A stretch of 33,966 bases of DNA. Source: Edaphobacter sp. (GTDB taxonomy: Bacteria; Acidobacteriota; Terriglobia; Terriglobales; Acidobacteriaceae). Positions 16,168 through 24,459 of the stretch are shown one piece after another. Position 1 is the stretch's first letter. Each line of letters opens with the position of its first letter. The translations under genes and the position numbers were made by a program. Under the pieces are notes generated by a model, which saw only the letters and a program-made list of their open reading frames with translations, was not told the DNA's origin and searched no databases. Location: NCBI GenBank assembly GCA_025462755.1, contig JAOAPF010000277.1, positions 1-33,966 of the forward strand, written 5' to 3'.

Positions 16168-17784
16168 TCAAGCGTGAATTGCCTTCCAGGTGGCGTTTCC
16201 GTACTCTCCCATGCGGACGTTGCCGGTGATGCTGTTGCCCTGAACGACTCCCTTGAAGGTCCAGGGAATCGAGTTTCCTGGAACCTGCATATTGCTGTGA
16301 AGTTCGATCTGGTCGGCGTGAATTATGCCCTTGAGCTTTGCGTTGTAGATCTCACCGTTCTGTGTACCGGTGAGATCGTTGCCGCTTTGCTCGATGGTGA
16401 ACTTCTGCTCGCCGGTACCGCGGGGGTAGTGAATTGTGACGGCCCACGTTCCCTGGACAGGGGCGGGCGTTCCGGATGGAATCACAGGATTCTCGTAGTG
16501 GCCGGGTTTGGTGAGGGCCTCGTAGATAGCGTTCGCTATGATTCGATCTTCACCGGGATCCATCATGTAAGGCATGATGATGACTGAGCTCTTCATCATG
16601 TCGGGCCGGCGACCCACACCTGCATCGATAACGATGCGAGGTGTGCCGGCGTCGAGTCGGGCAACCAGTTCTGTGCCGGTGATCTTTAGGACGTCGGCGT
16701 CCCAGTGAATACGCAGACGCGGAGCCTTGTTGGAAAGATCCTCGGGTTCCAGGTATTCGAAGGTGGTGGAGGGCAGAGGCTTGATACGGGCCTGAATGTT
16801 CTCGAGCCAGGAGCGCCACTCCCGCTGTTCGGCGGCGTGATCGCGCTTGTACCACTGCTGAACGGCGGCGAGCAGGCCCATGGCCTCCTCCTTGCTGCAT
16901 TTGAAGGCGCGGCCATAACAATGATGAGGCGCGGCCTGGTAGTAGGCCGCCTTGCACAGGTCCTTCTGGCCGATCAGCATCCCGGAAGACTGTGGTCCAC
17001 GCAGGCACTTGCCACCGGAATAGCCGACGAGCGTTGCCCCTGCGGCGATGTGGATGTTTGGCGAGATAGGCTCCTCGGCGGCTGCATCAACGAAGACGGG
17101 CACGCCCTTCTCCTTCGCAATGGAGCAGATGTTCGAGATGCTCAGTGGACCTTTTTCTGCTTCAGGGCTGGAAAGGATGTAGATCATGGCTGTGCGTTTC
17201 GAGATCTTGGACCGCAACTCCTCGTCTGAATCGACTTCGACCATCTCGGCGCCTGTCATGCGTATGCCGAAGTCGTACGGGTTTCGCGAGTGTTTTGGGA
17301 TGATGACCTGGTCACGCTCTTTGATGTATGGAAGGGCCTGACAACGCTCTACGTTGGTGCCGGCGATGCACGCCACAGTTGCGAGACAGATGGCGGCTTC
17401 GCATCCGGTGGTGGCGATGCCCCACTCCGCGCCGGTAAGCTTGCCAAGCTGCGCGCCGATTCCATCCATCATCTCGTCGAGCTGAACGAAGTAGTGCGAC
17501 GCCTCGAACATGGCCTGCTTTACCTGCGGAAGAGACCGCGATCCGCTGATGATGGTGAACGTGCCGCGGCCATTGATGAGTGGACGCACGCCGATGCGGG
17601 TAAAGAGATTGTCCTGTTCTGTGCCCTCCTTGGCAGGGACTGTCTTTTGTGTCTGGAGCTCTGCAAGCGCAGCCGAGCCTGCAGCAAAAGGTGAAACAGC
17701 GGTGGCAGCTCCGAGGGCCGAGAGCATTCCGGACTGCTTGAGGACTTCTCGCCTTGACCAGCGCGCTTTGCGAAAGAGGGACAT
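16168..17784 (-). CDS. Tat-exported SelA/DgaE-like PLP enzyme with C-terminal beta domain
   Basis: The protein is 538 residues. The N-terminus has W-S-R-R-E-V-L-K followed by a hydrophobic Ala-rich stretch, a twin-arginine signal. The body (about 60-430) is a fold-type I PLP enzyme of the SelA-like group. D233 in V-F-V-D-A-A-A-E should contact the pyridine nitrogen, and K259 in Y-S-G-G-K-C-L-R-G-P-Q is the Schiff-base lysine. Related cytoplasmic enzymes include DgaE, D-glucosaminate-6-phosphate ammonia-lyase. Residues about 440-538 are an extra, strand-rich domain (G-T-W-A-V-T-I, F-T-I-E-Q-S-G-N-D-L-T-G-T, I-T-G-N-V-R-M-G-E-Y-G) not present in the paralogue at 18346. AAAGGCGAG precedes the ATG. 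Selenocysteine synthesis is unlikely, given the export signal and lack of selB or tRNA-Sec nearby. Confidence 0.82.
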   Translation of the reverse strand: MSLFRKARWSRREVLKQSGMLSALGAATAVSPFAAGSAALAELQTQKTVPAKEGTEQDNLFTRIGVRPLINGRGTFTIISGSRSLPQVKQAMFEASHYFVQLDEMMDGIGAQLGKLTGAEWGIATTGCEAAICLATVACIAGTNVERCQALPYIKERDQVIIPKHSRNPYDFGIRMTGAEMVEVDSDEELRSKISKRTAMIYILSSPEAEKGPLSISNICSIAKEKGVPVFVDAAAEEPISPNIHIAAGATLVGYSGGKCLRGPQSSGMLIGQKDLCKAAYYQAAPHHCYGRAFKCSKEEAMGLLAAVQQWYKRDHAAEQREWRSWLENIQARIKPLPSTTFEYLEPEDLSNKAPRLRIHWDADVLKITGTELVARLDAGTPRIVIDAGVGRRPDMMKSSVIIMPYMMDPGEDRIIANAIYEALTKPGHYENPVIPSGTPAPVQGTWAVTIHYPRGTGEQKFTIEQSGNDLTGTQNGEIYNAKLKGIIHADQIELHSNMQVPGNSIPWTFKGVVQGNSITGNVRMGEYGNATWKAIHA

Positions 17785-17830
17785 GGACTCGCCTTTTCTT
17801 GCTTGGATGTAAATGATGTGCTGCCAATAT

Positions 17831-18316
17831 TTAGATGTAGGCGATGAGGTCCATCTCGACCAGGGAATTGCCGGGGATGCCGCCAGCAGCCGCGATAGTC
17901 GTACGCACGGGAGGAACCTTGCCCCACCGGCCGGCGTAGACCGTGTTCATCTTGGCCCAGTCGTTGATGTCGTTGAGGTAGACGTTGACCTTAAGCACCT
18001 TCTCCATCGACGATCCGGCACCGATGAGATTCTTTTCCAGCTCATCGAGCACATGCTTGGTGTGCTCCTCGATGGTCCCTTGGAAGTGCGCGCCGACACC
18101 GGCGAGGAACAACAGGTTGCCGTACGAGACAGCGCTTGAAAAGAGTGGCGGGGCGGCCGGGGACTGGTCTGAACTCGGCTTCACTGGATATGACTTCTTC
18201 TCCAGCTTGCCGGAGACCTGTGCGGTGGCGGTTTGGGTCAGCATGGCGCCGCCGGTGACAGCTGCTGCGGCCTTGGCCGCGTTCTTCAGTAAACCTCTTC
18301 GGGACTGCTGTTGCAT
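17831..18316 (-). CDS. Tat-exported RidA-family protein (enamine/imine deaminase)
   Basis: RidA-type proteins hydrolyse the reactive enamine/imine intermediates released by PLP enzymes to a keto acid and ammonia. From ATG 18316 (GGAG at good spacing) the product is 161 residues. It opens with Q-S-R-R-G-L-L-K and a hydrophobic Ala/Gly stretch to about residue 33, a Tat-type signal. The YjgF/RidA core has F-S-S-A-V-S-Y-G-N-L-L-F-L-A-G, V-L-K-V-N-V-Y-L-N-D and the active-site arginine in P-P-V-R-T-T-I-A-A, followed by L-V-E-M-D-L-I-A. An upstream in-frame ATG at 18346 lacks a binding site and only adds residues before the signal. It lies between two SelA-like PLP genes (29 and 46 bases away), as a product-processing partner should. 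Confidence 0.87.
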   Translation of the reverse strand: MQQQSRRGLLKNAAKAAAAVTGGAMLTQTATAQVSGKLEKKSYPVKPSSDQSPAAPPLFSSAVSYGNLLFLAGVGAHFQGTIEEHTKHVLDELEKNLIGAGSSMEKVLKVNVYLNDINDWAKMNTVYAGRWGKVPPVRTTIAAAGGIPGNSLVEMDLIAYI

Positions 18317-18345
18317 TCGGGTTACTCCTTTTGGAAAGAGACGCA

Positions 18346-19632
18346 TTATGGTTTGGGATGCATGAGAACTGCACGAACCTGCTGGCCAACGATCTCGGCC
18401 TCGCCCGGTTGCAGCATCCAGGTGCCGATGACGATGGCGTTTTCGGTAGACAGTGTACCGAAGCGGCCGCTTGAACCGGTGGCTGGGTTGAGTTCAATCG
18501 GCGGATGCTGCTGCCTTAAACGTTCCTGCACCTGCTTTGGGCTGATACCGACGGTTGCTGGATCGTAGGTGAGCATGAGATGTGGAACGTGATTCGCCAC
18601 CTCGGGTATGTTGACGCTTGCTTTCAAGGTTGGAACGTCCTTCACCGCCTGCTTGATGATGTCGACGCGGCGCATGTACTCCGCTTCGAGGGCTTCGTCG
18701 TTCTGCTCGAGCAGCCAATCAACGGCGGCGACCATGCCTACGATCTGCTCTTTAGCGACCTTCATACCGCGGCCTACCGCGTCGCTGTTCGGATTGTTGT
18801 TGGCTGCCGCCAGATCAGTGAGATGCTTTTTGCCGAGCAACAGACCGGCGTTCTGCGGTCCGCGGATGCCCTTGCCTCCGGAGAAACAAACAAGGTCATA
18901 GCCCATGCCTGTGTACTTCCAAAGATTTTCGATAGGAGGCATGTCTGCCGCGGCGTCCATGTGACAAGGAACGTTGTGCTGATGCGCAACATCAAGCCAT
19001 ATCTGCCGATCGATCTGGCCACCTTCACCGGAATTGAAGAAGTTCGTCATGATCGTGTTCGGGGTGAAGGCGCGCTTGTAGTCGTCCAGCGTGACCACTT
19101 CGACGATGCGCGCGCCGCAGATCAGCATGGCGTGGTCATACTCGTAGCGGTGCGCCTTTTGCACGATGACCTCATGCTTCATACCGTCGACGTTCTCCGG
19201 AATCTGATCCGGCTTAGTGCCATTTGCCGATGCGATGCAGGCGGCAGTAGCGAGAGTCAGGGCTGCCGACGCTCCGGAAGTGACTACTGCCCCTTCGCAG
19301 CGAAGCTTTTTTGCAATGTACTCGCCGGAGGCTTGTTGCAAGTCTTTGAGGCGGACGGGATGGAGAGCCGCCTGTGCGACGGCTCGCTGCACCTGCGGCG
19401 GCATCAACGCCGCGGTGAGATAAGTGTAGGTGCCGGCCGCATTGATGATTTTTTCGACGCCCAGCTTCGCGTAATAGTCGTCGGAGGAATTCGCCGCCGC
19501 GGGCAGCGCAAATGCCTCCGATGCTGCACCCACTCCAACGATCGGTGCTGTGCCTAAAAGCGCCATCGCCGACTGCGACCAGCGAAGAAAACTCCGCCGT
19601 GTAAAAAGACCGCGCTCACCGCTAGATGACAT
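18346..19632 (-). CDS. Tat-exported SelA/DgaE-like PLP enzyme
   Basis: The protein is 428 residues. The N-terminus reads F-T-R-R-S-F-L-R-W followed by a hydrophobic stretch to A-F-A, an excellent twin-arginine signal. The catalytic body starts near residue 52 (Y-Y-A-K-L-G-V-E-K-I-I-N-A-A-G-T, the typical SelA-like opening). It continues with V-T-S-G-A-S-A-A-L-T-L-A-T-A, D226 in C-H-M-D-A-A-A-D and the Schiff-base lysine K254 in F-S-G-G-K-G-I-R-G-P-Q. The fold is type I PLP; the nearest characterised relatives eliminate ammonia from 2-amino sugar acids. It differs from the paralogue at 16168 in lacking the C-terminal beta domain. AGAGG sits at good spacing before the ATG, and a 16-base palindrome lies just upstream of that. 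Confidence 0.85.
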   Translation of the reverse strand: MSSSGERGLFTRRSFLRWSQSAMALLGTAPIVGVGAASEAFALPAAANSSDDYYAKLGVEKIINAAGTYTYLTAALMPPQVQRAVAQAALHPVRLKDLQQASGEYIAKKLRCEGAVVTSGASAALTLATAACIASANGTKPDQIPENVDGMKHEVIVQKAHRYEYDHAMLICGARIVEVVTLDDYKRAFTPNTIMTNFFNSGEGGQIDRQIWLDVAHQHNVPCHMDAAADMPPIENLWKYTGMGYDLVCFSGGKGIRGPQNAGLLLGKKHLTDLAAANNNPNSDAVGRGMKVAKEQIVGMVAAVDWLLEQNDEALEAEYMRRVDIIKQAVKDVPTLKASVNIPEVANHVPHLMLTYDPATVGISPKQVQERLRQQHPPIELNPATGSSGRFGTLSTENAIVIGTWMLQPGEAEIVGQQVRAVLMHPKP

Positions 19633-19649
19633 CGTAAACCTCTAACTGT

Positions 19650-19665
19650 CTTCCCTTGAGGGAAG
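19650..19665. promoter_or_regulatory. Palindrome upstream of the first PLP gene
   Basis: CTTCCCT-TG-AGGGAAG is a perfect palindrome with 7-base arms, ending 17 bases before the start codon of the 18346-19632 gene and just upstream of its ribosome binding site. It may be an operator or a translation-affecting stem. It lies in the 104-base gap that separates this gene from the RraA-like gene. Confidence 0.35.
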
Positions 19666-19736
19666 TTGAATAAGGACAGGATTGCGTCAATTTCCGCGAC
19701 ACTTACACGTGTTGTGTGGCGAAAGGGATAACCGGT

Positions 19737-20543
19737 TCAAATTCGTCCAAACTGTTTGACCGCCTCCTCGATCGAATGAAATTTTTCAATAAATGGATAC
19801 ATCGAATGTTCGCTATTGTCGAGCTTTTGGGCAAGGACCAGGACGTCGGCAGCACGTTCGCGAGGTACGACGACGACGCCGTCCTGGTCGGCGACGATGA
19901 TGTCATTAGCAGAGACTTTGACGCCATCACAGTCGACCGGCACATTCACACCACCGAAACGGTAGTGCCCCACTGAAGTTGAAGGCACCGGGCCCGTAGC
20001 ATAGACCGGAAAGCCGATCTTCTTGAGCTGCGGCAGATCGCGAACGCCGCCGTCGATGACTGCCCCGGCAAAGCCGCGCGCGAACATCGCGGTACCCATC
20101 AAGCCGCCCATACCGGCAATGTCGGCTCCATCCTCTACCTGCATGACATAGACCGAACCAGGCCCGCCCGAGTCGATCGCCTTGAGCATGCCCGTGAGCG
20201 CGTCGGCGTCATGGTTTTCCTGCTTGACGAGTTTCACCGTGATCGCACTCCCCGCGAATTTCGTAGGGAAGATCGACTGCATGCGATGCGACATGTAGCG
20301 CTTCTCGTGGAGCAGTTGCTCCATGGCATCGGAGACCGAGGCGGCCTCCACGTGCCGGTAAGCGTCGAGCATCGCAGCAGGGTCAGCGATGTACTCGGCA
20401 GCGGTCTTTGGCGTGTCTGCGTGGACGATATGGGTGATGGTGAGAAGCGTTGTACAGACGATGGCGATGGCAATGGCGATCCGTGCTCGGCTCGACGACA
20501 GAATCGGGTTCAATTTCAATGACCTCATGATGACTGAGAGCAT
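19737..20543 (-). CDS. Exported RraA-fold protein (aldolase/decarboxylase-like)
   Basis: Proteins of this fold include HMG/CHA-type class II aldolases, oxaloacetate decarboxylases and the RNase E regulator RraA. The product is 268 residues from ATG 20543. Residues about 22-46 are hydrophobic, ending I-V-H-A-D, a probable Sec signal or anchor, which argues strongly against an RNase E regulator. The core has S-V-S-D-A-M, G-S-A-I-T-V-K, G-x-A-x-x-G-G-L-M-G, and the signature A-V-I-D-G-G-V-R-D-L-P-Q-L with the Arg-Asp pair of the metal/substrate site. D-C-D-G-V-K-V-S-x-N-D-I-I-V-A-D-Q-D-G-V-V-V-V-P follows. None of the possible starts (TTG 20579, ATG 20543, ATG 20528) has a clear binding site. 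In context it is a candidate for the last, C-C cleaving step. Confidence 0.8.
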   Translation of the reverse strand: MLSVIMRSLKLNPILSSSRARIAIAIAIVCTTLLTITHIVHADTPKTAAEYIADPAAMLDAYRHVEAASVSDAMEQLLHEKRYMSHRMQSIFPTKFAGSAITVKLVKQENHDADALTGMLKAIDSGGPGSVYVMQVEDGADIAGMGGLMGTAMFARGFAGAVIDGGVRDLPQLKKIGFPVYATGPVPSTSVGHYRFGGVNVPVDCDGVKVSANDIIVADQDGVVVVPRERAADVLVLAQKLDNSEHSMYPFIEKFHSIEEAVKQFGRI

Positions 20544-20601
20544 GCTACCGGAAGAGCAAGAGACGATGTTGCGATACAATCCCGGAGGAATCGTAACAAC
20601 G

Positions 20602-20626
20602 GCCGCCGGAATTCCCTTCCGGCGGC
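20602..20626 (-). terminator. Strong stem-loop between the receptor and the RraA-like gene
   Basis: GCCGCCGGAA and TTCCGGCGGC pair perfectly over 10 bases around a 5-base loop. The stem begins 19 bases after the receptor stop codon and is followed on the minus strand by CGTTGTTACG. It lacks a clean T-run, so it may be a partial terminator or an mRNA 3' end stabiliser that sets different expression levels for receptor and enzymes. Confidence 0.6.
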
Positions 20627-20645
20627 TCTGAGGTAAAAGGCGCGG

Positions 20646-23600
20646 TTAGAAGATGATCTTGGCCGCGAGTTGGAGCGCACGCGCACCACTGAGCTCACCG
20701 GGAATCTTCTGTACGTCGATGATTGACCCGGCGTTGCCGGTGGGGCTGATTGCGGTGCTGGTCAGGGATGCCGCATTAAGAGTTGGATTGCCACTACCGT
20801 TCGAAGAGTTTGGGTTCGCTGCACTGGGATGATTGAACACGTTGGATGCCTCGGCGCGGAACTGGAACTTTGCCGTCTCCCATATCTGGAAATTCTTGAA
20901 GATGGAGAGGTTGTCATAGGAGAAACCAGGTCCGTGCAAGGTGTTTCTTGACGTATTCCCGAAAGCATAATTGAACGCAGTCGTAGTCGGGACTCCGCCG
21001 ACCGGCACCTGGGTCTGTTGAGGAACCGGAAGCGCATAAGCACTGAGGTCGATACACGAAACAGTCTTTCCATTGGCAGTGTATCCGTTGACTCCGTTGA
21101 CTAAATTCTTCAGACTGCAGTCAGCTTTTGGCTGGTGTACCCAGCTTGGGCGGTCCGTGCCCTGGTCGAGGCCGGAACTGTGATAGCCAAGCGAAACGTT
21201 ATACGGCATACCGGTCTGTAAATTGAGAATGGTGTTGACCTGCCACCCGCCAAGTGTTTCGCGAACAAGCAAATTTTTTCCTTTAAAGGAAGGCAGTTCA
21301 TACGTGAGGACTCCGACAAAACGATGCCGGATGTCCCAGTTGGAGTTCCCATAATCGGCGGCGAGATTGTATTGCTGCGAAGGAACGCCTCCACCGTTGG
21401 AATCCGTTGAGACATCGAGATCGTGAGCCCAGGTATAGCTACCCTGCCCGGAAAGCCCGTGAAGAAGGCGCTGACGGAGGATGAGGCTGAGACCGTTGTA
21501 CTCGGCCCACGCAAAGTTCCTCAAGTCGCGGATGGAGCCAAAGAGCTGGTTCGGGCGAACCAGGCAATTTGCCTGACCGCAACTCCCCGGCGCTGAATTG
21601 AGCGCAATGCTCTTGGGCTGCGAAAAGACGACGCCGGCTACCATCTGCGTTGGCATGTTGGAGTACCAACTCGTGTCCAGGTCCAGGTCATGCGAGCCTA
21701 TGTATTGCGCCTCGGCTGCAGCCCCTCTCCACAGCTCTTGTCCCAGGGAGAGATTCCACTGATAACTGCGCTGCGTTTTGTTAGCGGGATCGTAGGTTAC
21801 CGCGCTCCCATAGGTGCAGGTTGGCGTGCATGTTCCTGTCACCGGCGATGCAGTCGCCTGCCCAGGGGTCGGATTCGTAAACGAGAGCGGATTGGCGGCC
21901 GTGCCCTGCGAGGCGCTGTAGCTGAAATTGGCCCCGAAAGGATAGTTGTTGCTGGTCAGCAGTGTGAAGCTATTGAGTTGGTTCGCGTTGTAATAGAAGC
22001 CAATGCCGCCGCGCAGAACTGTTTTGTCCGTGGCGCGGTAAGCGAAGCCCAAGCGCGGCCCCCAGTTGTCATGCGTCGGGCTGCCGAGTTTTAGCCCCGG
22101 AACTGGAACCCAGGTAGCTGCCGAGTTGGCAGTCGAGACCGGGAGTAGAGCGGTCTGGGCGGCATTCATGATGCGGGTATAGCCGTTGAGACTGTATGGA
22201 ACGGTAGGAAGATCGTAGCGCAGACCGTAGTTCAACGTGAGCTTCGGCGTCGCCTGCCAGTTGTCAAGGACGAAGAAGCCGTCACGCCACTCCGCCACCG
22301 AACCTTTAATGCTGGTGGACGGTGTCACGTCGGTAAAGGGACGACCAAGCGCAAAGTCAGCGCGAGCGTCGCCAGTGATATTGCCGTTGAAAGTAAACTG
22401 TCCGAGCGACAGGTTGGTTGCGATACGCCCTGTATCCAGCTTACGGAATTCAATGCCCGCTATGATGTTGTGCTTGCCGCGGGTGTAGCTGATCTGCTCA
22501 TAGGCGTCGATGGAACGATCGTCCTGGAACCAGTTTGTGCCGTTGTTGCCCACATTCATTCCGGTGGCATTGGTCACGTTGACGTTGGGAATGCCGGGCA
22601 TGTTGTCGGTGGTGTCGAAGTTGAACCCGGGTATGCCAAGGTCAGTTCCGGCGCTTTTGAGCCCGTTGACATACCAGTAGTTGAGCGAGTCGGTTAAGAA
22701 TTGGTTGACGCCAAAGTGAAAGTCATTCACCAGATTGGGCGTAATGATTTGTGTATAGCCGAAGGCATAATTCCGGCTGTTCGCCGGGCCATAACCTCCA
22801 CTTACCGGAACCTGGTTCCCATTGGCATAAGTGAGATCCTGCCAGTGGAAACGACCGAATAGCCTGACGCGCTCGCCAATGTTCTCGTCAACCCGCTCCA
22901 ACGTCTGGGCGATGAAGAGGTTGTTCGGGAAATACACGTTGTTGAGGTTGTTATTGAGGCCGGCGATATTGGGAAGAGGCACATAGGCTTGGTATTTTTT
23001 TGAGATCTGTGCGGCTCCAGTGTTCAGTTGGCTCGCAGGGATGATGTTGCCTGGGTACTTTGCCTGTGTCGCTGGATCCTTGATGCAGATTCCACCAGTG
23101 GCAGCTGAGGCAGCCTGGCCGGCTGGGGTGGGCGTGCATCCGGTCGGGCTCGTGTCCAGGAGGGCCGAGAAATCCCCGATCCTCATGGCCGACGTCATCA
23201 CGGTGGAGGTACCTGGGGACTGGGCCTTCTGGTTCAACTTCTCGTAGGAACCGAAGAAGAAGGTCTTGTTACGTCCGTTGTAGAGCTTCGGAATGATGAC
23301 AGGGCCGCCGAGCGTAAATCCCCACTGGTTGAAATTCAGTGGTGCCTTTTTCGTCGTGGCGGTATCGAAAAAATTGTGCGCGTTAAAGACTGTGTTCTTG
23401 ATGTAGTCGTAGACCACCCCGTGGTATTGATTCGTGCCGCCCTTGCTGACCATATTGATGTGTACACCGAGATACGAGCCATACTGTGCCGTGTAATTGC
23501 CGCTCTGCATCTGCACCTCGGAGATCATGTCCGTACTGGGGCGGGCAGGCGCCACGTTGCCAAGGTTGTTCATGATGGTGACACCATCGAGGGTGAGTTC

Positions 23601-24167
23601 ATTCTGGGTCTCGCGCTGGCCCGCGCCGATGAAGTCCACACCCGGAGGATTGCCGGAGTAGTTGGTCTTAGACCCAATAATCACGTTGGACGAGAGGGCG
23701 GCAATCTCAAGTGCATTATGACCCTGAATCGGCAGATCCTCCACCTGCTTGGGAGGAAACGTCTCTCCCAGGCTTGCATCATCCGTCGAGAGCGGCGGTG
23801 TGCTTGCTGATAAAACGGTCACCGTGTCCGTTGTCGCTCCAATTTTGAGGTTGAAATCGGTACGGATAGATTGGTTGACAGCCACCGGAATGCCAGTCGT
23901 AGTCACCTTACCGAAGCCAGTTTGCTCTACCGTGATGTCATAGGTGCCGCCCTGGATAAACGTGATGGCGTAATATCCCGATTCGTTCGTAGTCGCCGTG
24001 TACTGCAGTTTCGTTGCCTGCTCGACAGCAGTTACTTTCGCTCCGTTCACTGCGCTTCCGGTTGAGTCGAGCACCGTGCCGACGAGTGAGGTATTGTTTG
24101 CGATCTGGCCCAGGAGCAACACAGGGCTCAGCAAGAGTACGAGGCAATAAACCAACGCTTTCTTCAC
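20646..24167 (-). CDS. TonB-dependent receptor with carboxypeptidase-regulatory-like domain
   Basis: An outer-membrane protein of 1173 residues, of the Oar-like class expanded in Acidobacteria. Residues 1-20 are a Sec signal. About 24-105 form a carboxypeptidase regulatory-like (beta-sandwich) domain (S-L-V-G-T-V-L-D-S-T-G-S-A-V-N-G-A-K-V). About 130-240 is the plug region (F-P-P-K-Q-V-E-D-L-P-I-Q-G, L-D-G-V-T-I-M-N-N-L-G). The remainder is a beta-barrel with many aromatic strand ends, such as R-F-H-W-Q-D-L and L-T-L-N-Y-G-L-R-Y-D, finishing K-I-I-F. The start is GTG 24167 with AGGAG seven bases upstream. A large oligosaccharide- or peptidoglycan-like ligand is plausible. It is the first gene after a 418-base gap and leads the block of exported enzymes. 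Confidence 0.87.
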   Translation of the reverse strand: MKKALVYCLVLLLSPVLLLGQIANNTSLVGTVLDSTGSAVNGAKVTAVEQATKLQYTATTNESGYYAITFIQGGTYDITVEQTGFGKVTTTGIPVAVNQSIRTDFNLKIGATTDTVTVLSASTPPLSTDDASLGETFPPKQVEDLPIQGHNALEIAALSSNVIIGSKTNYSGNPPGVDFIGAGQRETQNELTLDGVTIMNNLGNVAPARPSTDMISEVQMQSGNYTAQYGSYLGVHINMVSKGGTNQYHGVVYDYIKNTVFNAHNFFDTATTKKAPLNFNQWGFTLGGPVIIPKLYNGRNKTFFFGSYEKLNQKAQSPGTSTVMTSAMRIGDFSALLDTSPTGCTPTPAGQAASAATGGICIKDPATQAKYPGNIIPASQLNTGAAQISKKYQAYVPLPNIAGLNNNLNNVYFPNNLFIAQTLERVDENIGERVRLFGRFHWQDLTYANGNQVPVSGGYGPANSRNYAFGYTQIITPNLVNDFHFGVNQFLTDSLNYWYVNGLKSAGTDLGIPGFNFDTTDNMPGIPNVNVTNATGMNVGNNGTNWFQDDRSIDAYEQISYTRGKHNIIAGIEFRKLDTGRIATNLSLGQFTFNGNITGDARADFALGRPFTDVTPSTSIKGSVAEWRDGFFVLDNWQATPKLTLNYGLRYDLPTVPYSLNGYTRIMNAAQTALLPVSTANSAATWVPVPGLKLGSPTHDNWGPRLGFAYRATDKTVLRGGIGFYYNANQLNSFTLLTSNNYPFGANFSYSASQGTAANPLSFTNPTPGQATASPVTGTCTPTCTYGSAVTYDPANKTQRSYQWNLSLGQELWRGAAAEAQYIGSHDLDLDTSWYSNMPTQMVAGVVFSQPKSIALNSAPGSCGQANCLVRPNQLFGSIRDLRNFAWAEYNGLSLILRQRLLHGLSGQGSYTWAHDLDVSTDSNGGGVPSQQYNLAADYGNSNWDIRHRFVGVLTYELPSFKGKNLLVRETLGGWQVNTILNLQTGMPYNVSLGYHSSGLDQGTDRPSWVHQPKADCSLKNLVNGVNGYTANGKTVSCIDLSAYALPVPQQTQVPVGGVPTTTAFNYAFGNTSRNTLHGPGFSYDNLSIFKNFQIWETAKFQFRAEASNVFNHPSAANPNSSNGSGNPTLNAASLTSTAISPTGNAGSIIDVQKIPGELSGARALQLAAKIIF

Positions 24168-24370
24168 GGTAGTCTCCTAATAAATCCTTGAAATGCAGGC
24201 AGCGCAGCAATGGATGCACGTACCGGTCGCGATGGAAAAAACTGCTCCTGTTCGCGACAGACCGTGGATATTTCTTGAGTGTCACGATTCCATTACAAAT
24301 GGGAAAATCTGTCATCAGGCAGTTGCCGGGGTAGCCTCTAGGTCAAATGCCCTATAAACATGGCTGGAGA

Positions 24371-24389
24371 GGTCATACCATGCATGACC
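24371..24389. promoter_or_regulatory. Inverted repeat, candidate regulator site
   Basis: GGTCAT-ACCATGC-ATGACC has perfect 6-base arms and a 7-base spacer. It is about 200 bases upstream of the receptor start and close to the end of the NarL-type regulator gene. Its size and symmetry suit a dimeric regulator. Binding by that regulator is inference. Confidence 0.35.
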
Positions 24390-24459
24390 CATCAATCTGC
24401 CGGACAAACCATTTTGAAATTCCTGGCGTAGTTCTCAGTTCTGCGCAGCGACCACACAT

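Noticed and set aside
16103-17840. Repeated 11-mer CATCTAAATAT in two gaps of the enzyme cluster
   Set aside because: An AT-rich 11-mer is expected to recur by chance in 34 kb, and one copy overlaps the RidA stop codon.
16168-19632. Selenocysteine synthesis function for the SelA-like genes
   Set aside because: Both have twin-arginine signals, sit with RidA and RraA-type genes, and no selB, selD or tRNA-Sec is visible.
19737-20543. RNase E regulator (rraA) function
   Set aside because: An N-terminal export signal and the catabolic setting argue for an enzyme of the same fold instead.
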